Shown: positions 10,785 to 21,773 of the stretch, piece by piece
How positions within the stretch are numbered: the first letter of the stretch is position 1
How the letters are laid out: each line of letters starts with the position of its first letter
From: Arachnopeziza araneosa
Lineage: Eukaryota; Ascomycota; Leotiomycetes; Helotiales; Arachnopezizaceae
Assembly (NCBI GenBank): GCA_003988855.1
Contig: QYAI01000218.1
Coordinates: 21,763-85,762, forward strand
Reading direction: 5' to 3'
DNA: 64,000 nucleotides
Notes under the pieces: model-generated
The model's input: the letters and a program-made list of their open reading frames with translations, nothing else
Database searches by the model: none
What the model was told of the DNA's origin: nothing
Translations under genes and position numbers: made by a program

Positions 10785-12441
10785 ATGGCCAGTGTGGCAG
10801 ACCAAGAGAAGGTTACTGAGCTGCCGGTATCTCCTGTGGATCAGCCAATCGTTGCTGAGCCTTTCAGTCCCATTGCTACTAAAAAGCTTCTCCGAAAGCT
10901 TGACCTCCATCTCATTCCATTTCTCGCTTTGATATATTTGTCAGTCTTCTACCCTCTCTGGAAAACCTTTCTAACTTTGTGAGGCTCTGCTATCTTGATC
11001 GTACCAATGTCGGAAATGCCCGCCTCGTCAACCTTGAAGCAGACCTTGGCATGAAGGGACTTGATTATAATATCGCTCTCTCGATCCTCTTCCCATTTTA
11101 TGTAGCCGCTGAGATTCCAAGCAACATCATGTTGAACCGTTATCGACCAAGCATTTGGTTTACCGTCATAATGATCTCGTGGGGTCTAATCATGACTTGT
11201 ATGGGTCTGGTGCATAATTTTGGCGGACTTTTGGTGTGTCGTGCCCTCCTAGGTATTGCGGAAGGTGGTTTATATCCAGGCGTTACTTACTACATTACCA
11301 TGTGGTATCGCCGACATGAATGTGCTTTCCGAACGGCCTTGTTCTTTTCTGCTGCTACAGCCGCTGGTGCTTTCGGAGGCTTGTTTGCACGTGGAATATC
11401 CGAGATGTCTGGCATTGGAGGAAGACCTGGCTGGTCTTGGATCTTCATTCTGGAAGGCCTTCTTACCTTGGTCATTGGTAGCTTTTCATTTTGGGTAATC
11501 AACGACTATCCAGACACGTAAGTCCTATTGTCTCATATCTGACAGAGCTAATGTAGAAGCAGTGCCAAGTTTCTGACCCTGGAAGAGCGATTCGAAGTCC
11601 AGCGAAGACTGTCTGACGACGAGGGGTTATCACATGACTTCAAAGTCCAGTATGTGATACAGGCAGCCAGAGACTGGAAAATTTGGGTCAATATGGTGAT
11701 TACCATCGGCATCTTCACCGCCCTTTACTCTATATCGTTATTTCTTCCTACCATTCTGAAAGAACTCGGGTATTCCTCAAATAGGGCACAACTCTTGACG
11801 GTTCCTCCCTATGTCATCGCATGTGTTCTGACTATCGGTGGGAGTTACGCAGCAGATAAAGCATGCCAAAGAGGAATCTTTCTTCTTGGATTCCTAACTC
11901 TTGCAATCATCGGGTTTCTCCTACTAATATCAAGTGATATGCCACATGTTCAGTATGCAGGATGTTTCTTTGCTGCAGGCGGTATGTAACTTTATAAGTT
12001 CTTGTGGCCACTCTACTGACATAAACAAGGTATCTTTCCATGTGTTCCACTCATTACTGTCTGGAACGCCAATAACATCGGTGGACCGACAAAACGAGCT
12101 GTGGGCATGGCAATGCAGGTCGGCTTCGGGAATCTTGGAGGTGCTGTCGCAGGTTTTGTGTACCTAGCGAAAGATGAGCCAAGGTAGGCCTTTTCTGAAA
12201 ATTCTGTAAAATTGACTCTCATTGCTTTAGGTTTATCAAAGGACACGCAATTCTGATCTCACTTATTACAATGTCGTTCGCTCTTGCTTCTTTCATGACA
12301 GTCTACCTCCGCCGTGAGAACGCTCGTCGGGACAAGATTCTTATGGCCCGGAATATTACTTTGGACGAATACACAAATGATATGAAGTGGCAGGAGCGCG
12401 AAAATGCAGATGACGCATTGTTTTTTAGATATAGTGTTTAA
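10785..12441 (+). CDS. MFS permease, anion:cation symporter (allantoate/nicotinate) type
   Basis: This is a plasma-membrane transporter of the DAL5/TNA1-like group, which moves organic acids and vitamins such as allantoate, nicotinate or pantothenate; the substrate cannot be read from sequence. The product is 490 aa with about 12 membrane helices. The signatures YLDRTNVGNAR after helix 1, the RALLGIAEGGLYPG loop, YYITMWYRR, WSWIFILEG and NNIGGPTKRA are typical. Five exons are joined by introns 10940-10983, 11518-11562, 11982-12029 and 12184-12230, all in phase. The first acceptor (TTGTGAG) is weak but keeps the LIYLLCYLDR motif intact. The start at 10785 gives a usual short cytoplasmic tail; an in-frame ATG at 10647 is the alternative. 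The gene is divergent from PSF2 and appears intact. Confidence 0.92.
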
Positions 12442-13168
12442 CTAACATCATAAGCGACGTCAGATTTTTTTAGAGATGCTACTGGTGGATGAACTATTTG
12501 CTTAGCTGTACTTGATATCTAGATAGTCAGGAGCTGGTCGCTGGTTAGGTGTACTTGCCGTATAGTTCCAATACAACAATCTGTAAACTTTGCAGCCAAA
12601 ACCGCAGTACATCTCAAGTTTGTTGATTTATTGACTTGGTCTCTACCTCTGGGGCCGATTTTCCCCGAGTGGAGTTAAGACCATTTAGGTCCAAAATCCA
12701 ACAATATTCGAGATCAAATGAGGCTTTTGAATTACAAGAGTTTAAGAATCTATGGTAAATACTCAGCTGCAGCAGCCTTACGTGACATTCTTGTCTACTC
12801 GGAGACAAGACCACGGGGTAATCTGCGGAACTGGAAGACCTGGTGTGCGTTGACGAGAAGAGTGAGAAACTAGATTGATGAGGTGTAGGGAATGGGAGGT
12901 ATTCAGAGTAGCGGTGGTGAAATTGGAGTTTGGGTTTGCGGGGTTGGAGGAGGCGGGACCGATGGTCAATGAAGGAAGAATTAATTGTGGTGCATGGAAA
13001 GCGAGAATAATTAGCGATCTGAAATCTTGGCGAGGTAAGTTGAGGGCTGAGGCTAGTTCACATTGTTAAGTTTGGAATTAGCCCGGAAATTCATCGAGGG
13101 TGTCTTCGATTTCACCGAGCTAAACCGTAATACTCGTCAAGCTAACATCTATCTTACATCCAATGAGT
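12442..13168. other. Intergenic between convergent genes
   Basis: About 0.7 kb of 3' flanks of the MFS gene (+) and the zinc-binding gene (-). No supportable gene. Confidence 0.5.
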
Positions 13169-15427
13169 CTACCATCTCACCACCTCAATTGACTCATTCT
13201 CAGATTGGAGACAGGCTGCCAGAGCATTGTCATCTCGGTAGTCCAGATCGAATTGCGGGTCTTCGAGCCCTAGTATTTCTAAAGATGAGGGTATGTTGTC
13301 TTCTTGTGCTCGTCCCATTACTGGCACGTTTTCGTGTTCAAAATCACCTGCTTTCCGTGGGTGAGGGCTCCTTGGATGCCATGGGATATCCAACGATTCA
13401 TCATCGAGCATTAAATAATCGGGCGTCAAGCCCTCATTGGCAGAGCTGGTTTCGAAGCTAAAGTCGGAGTATTCTACCTGCTGACTGTTGTGGTGCGACA
13501 TATTTGAAGGCGTTTCTGTTTGGAGGTTCCGATCTAGGCTCGGAGGCCCGGAATTGGTTGGTAGGTCAAGATCGAGAGAATTGGATCTATTCATTACCTC
13601 AATATTAGATAGTGCAGTAGTAGAGACGATTGGATTAGCAATATCTGATCTCGTAAAATCCAGTGGCATTTCTTCAGGTGGTGGGTCTAGTCCTCTTCCT
13701 GATGCTGATCGAAGGGTGTGGTCGCTGGAATCTATCGGAATTGCTGAGACGGGTACTTGAAACTCATTCGATCCCATTGGATCGAGCAGTAGGCTTTGAA
13801 CAAACGGGACACCAGTTATTGTAGACTGATAAGCCTGCCGAATGGATTGTACGAAGTAGTCGAAACTATCATTGTCTAAGTGTACAGACCCCTGCCCAAC
13901 ATCGCGCTGATAAATTCGACCAAGAATATTGATGACAGATTCAAAATCTGACGGGTAGAGCTCAAATTCGTCGTCTGCAGACATTAGAAAAGTGAATTCG
14001 AATCATTTGAGCAACTTACATGGACTAAGAGGTTCAGGAATGCCAGGAAAAAGTATCCTCCAAATGCTGAACCATTCTTTCTCTCCAGGTGGTCGCTTTC
14101 CTTTTCTCAATCGGAGGAGTTGTTCTATATCTCTCCTTTGGTCTTCACCAATTTCCGATTCACCGTCTCTTGGGCTATGCTGCTGTTCTCTAAAATGATA
14201 TCTGGAGAACTATGAACATAATTTCATTGTGGACAGTTCGGCGAGAAACTCACTTCATTCTTCGCAGCTGATCTTCAACTGGGCCGGGACCAAAACATGT
14301 TCGATACTTCACATCGTTCAGTGGGTGATATTTTCTTGGATCTTTCTTGTGAAAAGGGCACGCAAATGTCCGCACGAGGCCCTGTTTCCGATCCTGCCTT
14401 TGGGTTCTTGAAGCAGTCCTATTTCTTCCTCTTGTGCGCTGGTTCTGTTGGCTGCTTCCTCCTAGCTGTGTCTCACCATTTGAGCCTAACAGATTTTCAT
14501 CGCGTGATGTGGAAGCATTCCCGGATCTGGTATGGGGATTGTTTCTGTTGCGCGATTCTTCATAGCCAGGAACTACCGTGAATGCGCCTTCATGACTAAG
14601 AAACCCATTTCGAATAGATTCATGAATTCGGGGAATGATTTCGCCAATGAAACTAGAATCATGCCCCAAGATAGACACCAGGTGAGATTCCAAGATTTCG
14701 AAGATTTCCTCCGATGTTTCACTTTCGTGTTCTGACATTTGACTTTGATCATCATCTTCATCGCTTTCGTTTCCATCGCTCTCGTCAGTCTCTACATCCG
14801 TCTCAGTGTCAAGATCATGAGAGTTCTCGGTAAAAATGGTCTGAGGAGATGATTGGGTGCTTGGCGAAGATCCAGCTGAAGCTGGTGACAATGTTGAGGT
14901 AGGACTAGATAGCACCAAAGTATTGCAGATTTGAGTACTTAAATTCTGATGCAAAAGTTGGGGCTCAGGAATTTGAACTTCTAGGCAAGAAGCCTTACCA
15001 TCCTTTGTGGTCGAATCAGCGGTAGGAACAACCTCTAGAGGGAGAGAAGGAATAGGACTGAAAAATGGTTAGTCACTTCATAATTGCCACCAAAGTGAGA
15101 TACAAACCACGCTTCGAGTCTCAAAGGTATCTTAAGCGCATGTGACAAGACCTGGTTCCTTGGAAAAAAGCGCTGCGTCACACACTCCGTTGGGCAATTT
15201 ACACAACGAACATGCTCACAGCCTGGGCAACGCTCAATGAAAATCGTCATTCCTGCATGTTCGCCGCAATTACTACAACACCATAACGATGTGAATTTGT
15301 AAAATACGTAACCATCTTTAGTCTTGCGGCAGCTAATGCTACCATCGATTTTGGAATTTTCGGCATTTTCAATCTCGGAAGCATGCTTATCCATAGAGAG
15401 AGGTGCGATAGAATGGGACATAGCCAT
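13169..15427 (-). CDS. Fungal zinc-binding protein with C2H2-like module, unknown function
   Basis: The product is 697 aa. Four exons (15091-15427, 14254-15034, 14020-14189, 13169-13974) are joined by introns of 56, 64 and 45 bp, all in phase. Near the N-terminus is a zinc-ribbon-like cluster, WCCSNCG then CPGCEHVRCVNC (Cys 50, 51, 54, 67, 70, 75, 78). The middle is acidic and low complexity. It is followed by FACPFHKKDPRKYH and YRTC, then the segment WFSIWRILFPGIPEPLSPY. This combination is common in filamentous ascomycetes as a putative C2H2-type protein of unknown function, probably nuclear and involved in regulation. The usual histidine-rich part after YRTC is reduced here (KEQQHS rather than a KEHxxRxH pattern), so zinc binding at that site is uncertain. 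Confidence 0.75.
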
Positions 15428-17104
15428 TGGCTTGAAGCGTCAAGCCCACAGGATAACGATTTGGGTCAGCGCCGTGATTTGATTGAGAGTCAAGTCTGTG
15501 TCGAGGCTTTCTGTTTATTGTACCTGCATCTATCTGTAAAAACGGGGCGTTTAGCTTGCTGAGCCTTGTTTGTAAAGTGCTTTGAATGGAGCAAAGAAAT
15601 CGAATCGAGAGATATCTGGATGTCACGAACGACAGGAGACTTGGATCGAGAGGTGACCTCTGATTGGCTAGTTTCTGCTGAAGTTCGCACCGAAAAATGA
15701 AGCATCACGTGATGAAGCGACCCAATAACGAGACCCACAGCTGTGTCTGCAACATCTTGAAACACGACCAGGAATGCGCAGAAGATAGAATGGAATGCTG
15801 GTTGATGGAAATAATATTGAGGAATACGAGGCGTTTCTTAAGTGTGCTCGAACATAATGTACACAGGTGCTGGAAGCAACGCTGTCAGCTTTACCTGGGT
15901 AAAACCAAGGCCGGTGGGCCCCCATCAAAGAAACAGCAGTGTTCGCCGACACTGATCGGATGTCAACCCTCTGTCAACGAGAAGTATTTGACACGAAAAG
16001 TTCAATACTCTTGGAAAAATAAAGAAACGCAGAGGTACTTGAAAATTCAAAATGAGATATGAATAAAAAGACGAAGCGATTTTCGTCTTAGCTAACTGCA
16101 TATTGCGCACTTGCACGGAATATTAAAGAAAAGTTCTTTGAAATCCGAAGCCATCAAGACCAACGGGATTTGATTTCTGAATGGTTGATTTGGTGGAAAG
16201 AGGGAGATGGTGAGAAGCGGGAGAAACTGCAAACCAGGTGGAAGATTACTAAACAATGGAAGTCGGTGTGTCTTTCTTGCACATGACTCGCATTTTATGT
16301 TCAGACAGACATATGTTTTATAAAAGTTATTGGAGAGCCATACATACTGGCAAGTAGAGCGAGCTGGTAAGTTGAATATCAAACTTAAGCTGTAGAGCAG
16401 GTCACGTGCCAGTATCCCGTGTATGTATCACGTGATGAGGTATAAGTTCTACTTACCTAGGTATACTAGCGAGTCTGTATAGGTACTCTTTAATATTTTA
16501 TCTAGCTCTGTCAAATCTATATTTCAAAGATATTTACAGCAAAAATCCAATCTTGACAGCCATCACAAGAGCTCAGGAACTTTAGCGAATCAATCATCCC
16601 TCCCAATCCCGTGAAATTATCTCAGCCCTACAGCTCCTCCACCACTCCCCACGATCTTTTGAAATAGAGCCCAGCAGCATGCTCATTAAACCCATGCCAT
16701 GTTCCAAGCATAATCTCAACTGAACCACGCTTTTGTTCTACCTTCACGCTTATATCAGCTGAGGGTCAGATATCCCGTGTTTCGCTGTCCGACGAAAACG
16801 TTCCGGAACCCGGAGTTTGGGAAAGTAAATATGCCGATTTGGGACACTAAAAATATTGTGAGTTTTGAGAACGCGAATGATGTGTCTGGAAATGAAAGAA
16901 GTGGGAAGGTAGAACGACTGTTGAGTTGCAGGCGGCTGACCTGGTGGTGTGAGAGGTTGTGCTTAAAAGCTGGTCGTTTTCCGTCTTCTATATCTGAAGG
17001 TTACTTCTCCTTCTCAGCCACTTGTCTATCTCTTCGACTCTTTCCTATCAATCAAATCTTTCTTGCCAGACTATACCTAGTTACTTAGTATCTTTATCAG
17101 AAAT
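15428..17104. other. Divergent intergenic region, 1.7 kb
   Basis: No gene could be supported. It holds three CACGTG cores: TCACGTGA at 15705-15712 and 16428-16435, and CACGTG at 16403-16408. It lies between the zinc-binding gene (-) and the hydrolase gene (+), so these could serve either promoter. Confidence 0.45.
15705..16435. promoter_or_regulatory. Three CACGTG sites in a shared 5' region
   Basis: CACGTG is bound by fungal bHLH regulators of the Cbf1/Pho4 type. Two copies have the extended palindrome TCACGTGA. Presence is seen directly; function is inferred from position only. Confidence 0.25.
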
Positions 17105-17866
17105 ATGTCCAAACCAACCCTCGTCCTCGTTCCTGGCGCTTGGCATTCTGCCAGCTGCTATGACAAGATAATCGCCCTTCTCTCACCAAACTATAAATGC
17201 GTTGCAGTGCCACTCCCCTCCACAGATGGTACCAACAATGGCAGTTTCCTGGACGACATTACTGCTGTTCGGACTGCAATCCTGACCGAGACAACAGCGG
17301 GTCATGATGTTGTTCTCATCGCCCACTCCTATGGCGGTCAAGTAGCGAACAGTTCGTTCAAAGATCTTGCCAAATCTTCGTCTTCCTCTTCCGCAACAGG
17401 AACTGGTCACGTTATTGGCCTCATCCTCCTCGCTTCTGGGTTCACGGTCTCGGGTATCGGATTCCTCGAAGGCGCAGGAGGTAAACCACCACCATCCTGG
17501 GTTGCGGACGAAGTATCTGGCTTCGCAACCCTAGTCGCTGATCCAAGAGAGATGTTTTACCATGATCTACCTGTTGAGGAAGGAGAGTACTGGGTTTCCA
17601 AACTTCAGAAACAGAGTTTGAAAGCGTTGAGTGAGGGTGGTGAATATGCGTATTCAGGTTGGAAGGAGGTTCCTGCTTGGTTCGTTGCGACAATCGATGA
17701 TAAGGCATTTCCGGTTGAGGCGCAGAGGTATTTTGCAACCACTGCGAAGGAAGAGGGGGATGTGACGTGGAGAGAATTGAATAGCGGGCATAGTGTCATG
17801 TTGGCGTTGCCGGAGGAGACGGCGAAAATTGTAGAGGAGGCTGTGAAAGACTTTGAGGGGAAATAG
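17105..17866 (+). CDS. Alpha/beta hydrolase
   Basis: An intronless 253-residue serine hydrolase of the AB_hydrolase_6 type. The start motif TLVLVPGAWHSASCYD (oxyanion side), the nucleophile elbow AHSYGG with Ser75, an acidic candidate in IDDKAFP and the terminal GHSVMLALPEE with the catalytic His are all present. No signal peptide is visible, so it is probably cytosolic. The substrate is unknown; relatives cleave esters, lactones or amides. It converges on the Zn2Cys6 regulator with only 64 bp between stop codons, and the nitrilase lies just beyond that regulator, which suggests possible co-regulation, but this is inference. Confidence 0.88.
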   Translation: MSKPTLVLVPGAWHSASCYDKIIALLSPNYKCVAVPLPSTDGTNNGSFLDDITAVRTAILTETTAGHDVVLIAHSYGGQVANSSFKDLAKSSSSSSATGTGHVIGLILLASGFTVSGIGFLEGAGGKPPPSWVADEVSGFATLVADPREMFYHDLPVEEGEYWVSKLQKQSLKALSEGGEYAYSGWKEVPAWFVATIDDKAFPVEAQRYFATTAKEEGDVTWRELNSGHSVMLALPEETAKIVEEAVKDFEGK

Positions 17867-17930
17867 GAGGAGTGATGTAGTCAGAACAGCTTATATCCAG
17901 TCCTTTACCTTTTCTTGACTTTCGTGATGG

Positions 17931-20364
17931 CTAGGTCTGTGGCCATGAGAAGTCAATGTCAAAGACATCTTGTATCGCTGAAAGTTCAGGATAAAGTTGC
18001 GAGTCATAATCTACCGGGTGGAATTCTTCGTAAACATGGTTGTCAATGATAATATCGAAACTATTATCATTTCCATCAAACGTGTCCACGCCTAGCCACA
18101 GATCCTGGGATGAATTCCAATGTCCAAGATCGGAATTGAGATAATCTTCCGATTGGGGTTTTTCGGGGTTCTCTCGAAGATATTTAGAAGAGGTGGTGTC
18201 TTGAGAAATAGAAACACCAGCGGCGCTCCCAACTTCAGGAATAGGAAGTACTGTTCCTGATGCTCCTGTGCTATTTTGTGCGTCTGGTACCTTAACGACA
18301 AAACTCCATCGTAATGGCAGCACACCGACAACTTTCCATTTCACAGCAAGATTTTGAATCTGTGCAATCGCCTTGGACGCACTGGACCAGTACTTTTGTA
18401 GCGAGGCGAGAACTTCTAAACAAATCTGAAGTTTCTTTCGCGTAAATGACTTGAGGGATGGCGTTTGAGCTGTTCCATTAAGCAGATGTACAATAGAAGC
18501 AGTGAGGATGTGATGAATGACAAAAGATAGCGCTGGAGCTGGATTGTCGTGCGGTTTATTCTGAATGTAATGTTTGTTGAAGATCTGGATACACTGTGTC
18601 ATGCGAGTTGCAGCTGAGGTCATGGTTGAAAGAGCCAGAGAAAATGAGCTGCTTCCTGGAGGTTCACGGAGGTACGGTCTATGTATCAAGAGAAGTGACA
18701 TTTGATATGACATGTGAAGAAATAAAACTGTCTTAGGCGTGCTTGAACTCGAACCTTGGGTTGGTGCTCGTAGTGCGGGTGGCATACCCTTCTTGAAAGC
18801 CAAGAGAGCAGCGCGAGCTGAGAGAAGCAAACGATTCCGATGAGCAAACTGAAGGGTCGCGAAATTGAACGAATAACTATTATAACTTTCAACGATGGAT
18901 GCACGGCACGACTTGGGAAATCGGCTTACATTTGGTCCATGAATTGATCATGTGTATTCCAAAGCTTGCACTGATGGCTGAAAACGATTTCATCGACAGA
19001 TGCTGTATTATCGAGAAGAGAACAAAGCGGAGGAACATCTATGCGTCGCCAAGGTACCATAGTATTCCGCCCTAATAACGAAGTGGTAATCCTGACAATG
19101 TTCAATCAGCTTGGTCTTTAATTTTGGGCATTACGCGAACGATTTGGGGAAAAGTTACCTGTCTAGGAGGAAAAATGACCAAAAGGTTCTCACTCTCGTA
19201 TCGCGTTCTCTTTCTAAGACTATTTTTGACGGATGAGACTCAGAAAGTGCCTCTAGCCCGATAACATGTAAGCCAAGACTCATGACAACTCCGCTGGCCA
19301 TCGCTATATAGTACTTAGTTAACGTTAAATCTAATTATGTCACTAACTCACCGATATAGACTTGAGCTATATTGTTGTGTTCCTGACTCAGTTCTCTCCA
19401 TGCCAAAAGAGTTAACGCTTGCACAACTGTCGCTGATGGGTGCTCCCGAGTAGCTTTGATCGCCCCTTCGTCTACAAGGTTCGCATAAAAATGGCCAACT
19501 GCTTGCTCCTCTGGTTTTGACGAAAAAAGCGCACCTGCAGCAAAGACAGCATTATGTAACAAATTGAGGCTGGAGTCTTCGAAAGGATAGGACTCTGGCA
19601 TCAACACAGTCGAAGGTGGCAAAAATTGATGAACTGGGTTTAGCTCGGATAAGAATAAATTGGACAATGTCTTTCTCATTGGTTTGCTACAATGAGTCTG
19701 AAGTGGTGCACTTCCCGCCAACCTGGACTGTTTTTGAAGCGTATCAGAGGTAGCTTCCTGAAGCACGGAAGTTGATGGAAAGCAGAAGTTACCGGATGGC
19801 CCAATGAAAGCAGGCTCGCCCTGGTCACCGATATTCATTTGCCATACAAGAGCACTCAGGTCATCAATAGCCGATGACGAGAGATTGCCAGCGGATTCAC
19901 CACCCATTGCTTGTTGCTCAGGATCCTGATCGGAGACTTCACCACCTAGGTTCTGCAGTGTATGCTCTTGCTTTTCGCTCAAACCTGGCGAATCCAACTC
20001 AGCAGTGGAGCTATTAGGCTTCGAGATAACGCCCAGCATTGGTTCCGATATTAGAAATCTTGATTGATCCGTCGTACGCTCTAGATCCGCGACTAGTCTC
20101 CTCAGCGTTGCCACCTCATCTTCCAAACTCGAAACATACTCAGCATCCAACTGTTTACGTCTAGTTATAATTAGTTACTAAAGTACGTCGGATGCGGTAT
20201 ACTCAATTGCGTGTCTCAACCATCCCGGCATATTGACAATCTTTCTCCGAAGCAGTACAGGAAGTGCAGGTTGGGCGAAGGCCATCACATTTCCGCTTAC
20301 GCTTCCGACACTCCTCACAAGCTACACTAATACGCTTGTCCTTCTGGACTGGTCTACTTTCCAT
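17931..20364 (-). CDS. Zn2Cys6 fungal transcription factor 1
   Basis: A nuclear DNA-binding regulator of 731 aa. The binuclear cluster is perfect: Cys 16, 19, 26, 33, 36 and 43 (CX2CX6CX6CX2CX6C), followed by a short coiled coil (AEYVSSLEDEVATLRRLV). The fungal-specific middle homology region follows, with YIAMASG, RTFWSFFLLDR and the HMSYQMSLLLIHRPYL block. Five exons (20221-20364, 19352-20150, 19159-19303, 18930-19091, 17931-18876) are joined by introns of 70, 48, 67 and 53 bp. The first donor (ATG|GTTGAG) is weak, but the next GT would include a stop. The start at 20364 is the first ATG; an open codon upstream is GTG. Its neighbours, the hydrolase and the nitrilase, are candidate targets. 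Confidence 0.9.
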
Positions 20365-20664
20365 CACGTAGAAGATGCTGAGTACCTGAGTAAGAGAGGA
20401 TACGCCGCCCACAATAGTGGGTAGCCTGGATGCTGGATTGAGGATTGTGGTCTTTTAATGACGGAGGTAAGATTTATGTCACCGGAATAATCTAATGAGA
20501 TTATAGGCTCCTAAGAATAAAGTTTCAGAAAGCTTGACGTATCTAATGCAAGTGTGATTTATAAGGATGATTTGAGTGAAGTCACTTTTAACGATAAGCC
20601 TATTACATAAGAACACATGATTAAAATAGCGCGGCAGTGCCTTCATCAAAACCTTGGGGGTTTT

Positions 20665-21773
20665 TCATGGAACATCAACGCGAAGATGTTTCTTCTCCTT
20701 CTCATCCACACCCAAAAACAACATATCCGGTCTACTATAATGCCCACAGGGATCGAGAAATGATTTTGCCTGGAGAATTGCATTCAGCTCTAAATCCCCA
20801 TATATGATTCCTTCCTCTGTCGCAGAGAGATCTTTCGAGAGTTGCCTGCCATCGGGCCCGAAGATTGCTGAAGAGCCACCACCAGCAGCATTACAAGCGA
20901 CTCCATTGCTTGTGTCCATCAAATCAACTCCGGCTTGGCTCATGACTGAGGTACAATGCAGAACAAAGGACTGAGACTCGATTGCATAGTTTCGAGCTAA
21001 GGTGCGGCATCCTTCCAGAAAAGAAATATTAGCAAGAGCTTGCCATCTTAACACTTCCGACTAACCTTCTGCTGACATGGACCATAACTCGCCACCCCCG
21101 GAGTGTTTATACACGGGTGGCCATGCGGCAACATGGATTTGTTCCCTCTGCAACATTGTATGATATTTGAGGAGTGGTTGAGTATGCTCCCAGCATGCTA
21201 GGGCACCAATTCGACCAACATCCGTATCAACAACATTCTTCAAGGAGTCTCCTGACGCATCCCCAAATATGGTTCGTTCCATATGAGTTGCCTTCAGCTT
21301 CCTGCGAAACATCTTGTCCACACCATCCGACCCGATGACACTCTGTGAAATATACAGTGAATCGTGGTCGTTCTCTGAGAACCCCAAGACGACTATGATC
21401 TTATTTTTCGCGGCGCAGGCGCGGATGATATCCATTTCTGAAGATTGGCGGCGCAGGGAATTCTTCATGTACTTGACATGGAGATCGATATCAACAGGCC
21501 GTGACCTATCCTCATTTTAGCCTGGGGATAATATGCACCATTGACAGATTCTTACCAGATCCAAGCAGGATAACCCACGATCCAACACTCTGGAAATGTG
21601 ACAAGCTGAGCACCATTCCCAGCTGCTTCTTCGATGAGGCGGCAGGTTTTCTGAATTCCCTTTGCGAGATCCAGCCACTCTGGTTCAGCTTGTGTGACTG
21701 CAACACGAACTGTATCAGGCTTTTCATTTACAACCATGGTGTAGGTTTCGTTGTTGGTAGAGCTAAGCACCAT
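20665..21773 (-). CDS. Nitrilase / carbon-nitrogen hydrolase
   Basis: A cytosolic enzyme of the nitrilase superfamily that hydrolyses nitriles; which nitrile is unknown. The product is 334 aa, normal for aliphatic nitrilases. The catalytic triad is visible: Glu62 in VTFPECWIVGYP, Lys in RRKLKATH (142 or 144) and Cys177 in LACWEHTQPL. Three exons (21556-21773, 21066-21505, 20665-21011) are joined by introns of 50 and 54 bp, in phase. The start at 21773 is the first ATG; an alternative at 21737 also has A at -3 and would shorten the N-terminus by 12 residues. It is in tandem with the Zn2Cys6 factor downstream, 300 bp apart. Cyanide hydratase, a sister activity in fungi, cannot be ruled out. Confidence 0.92.
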
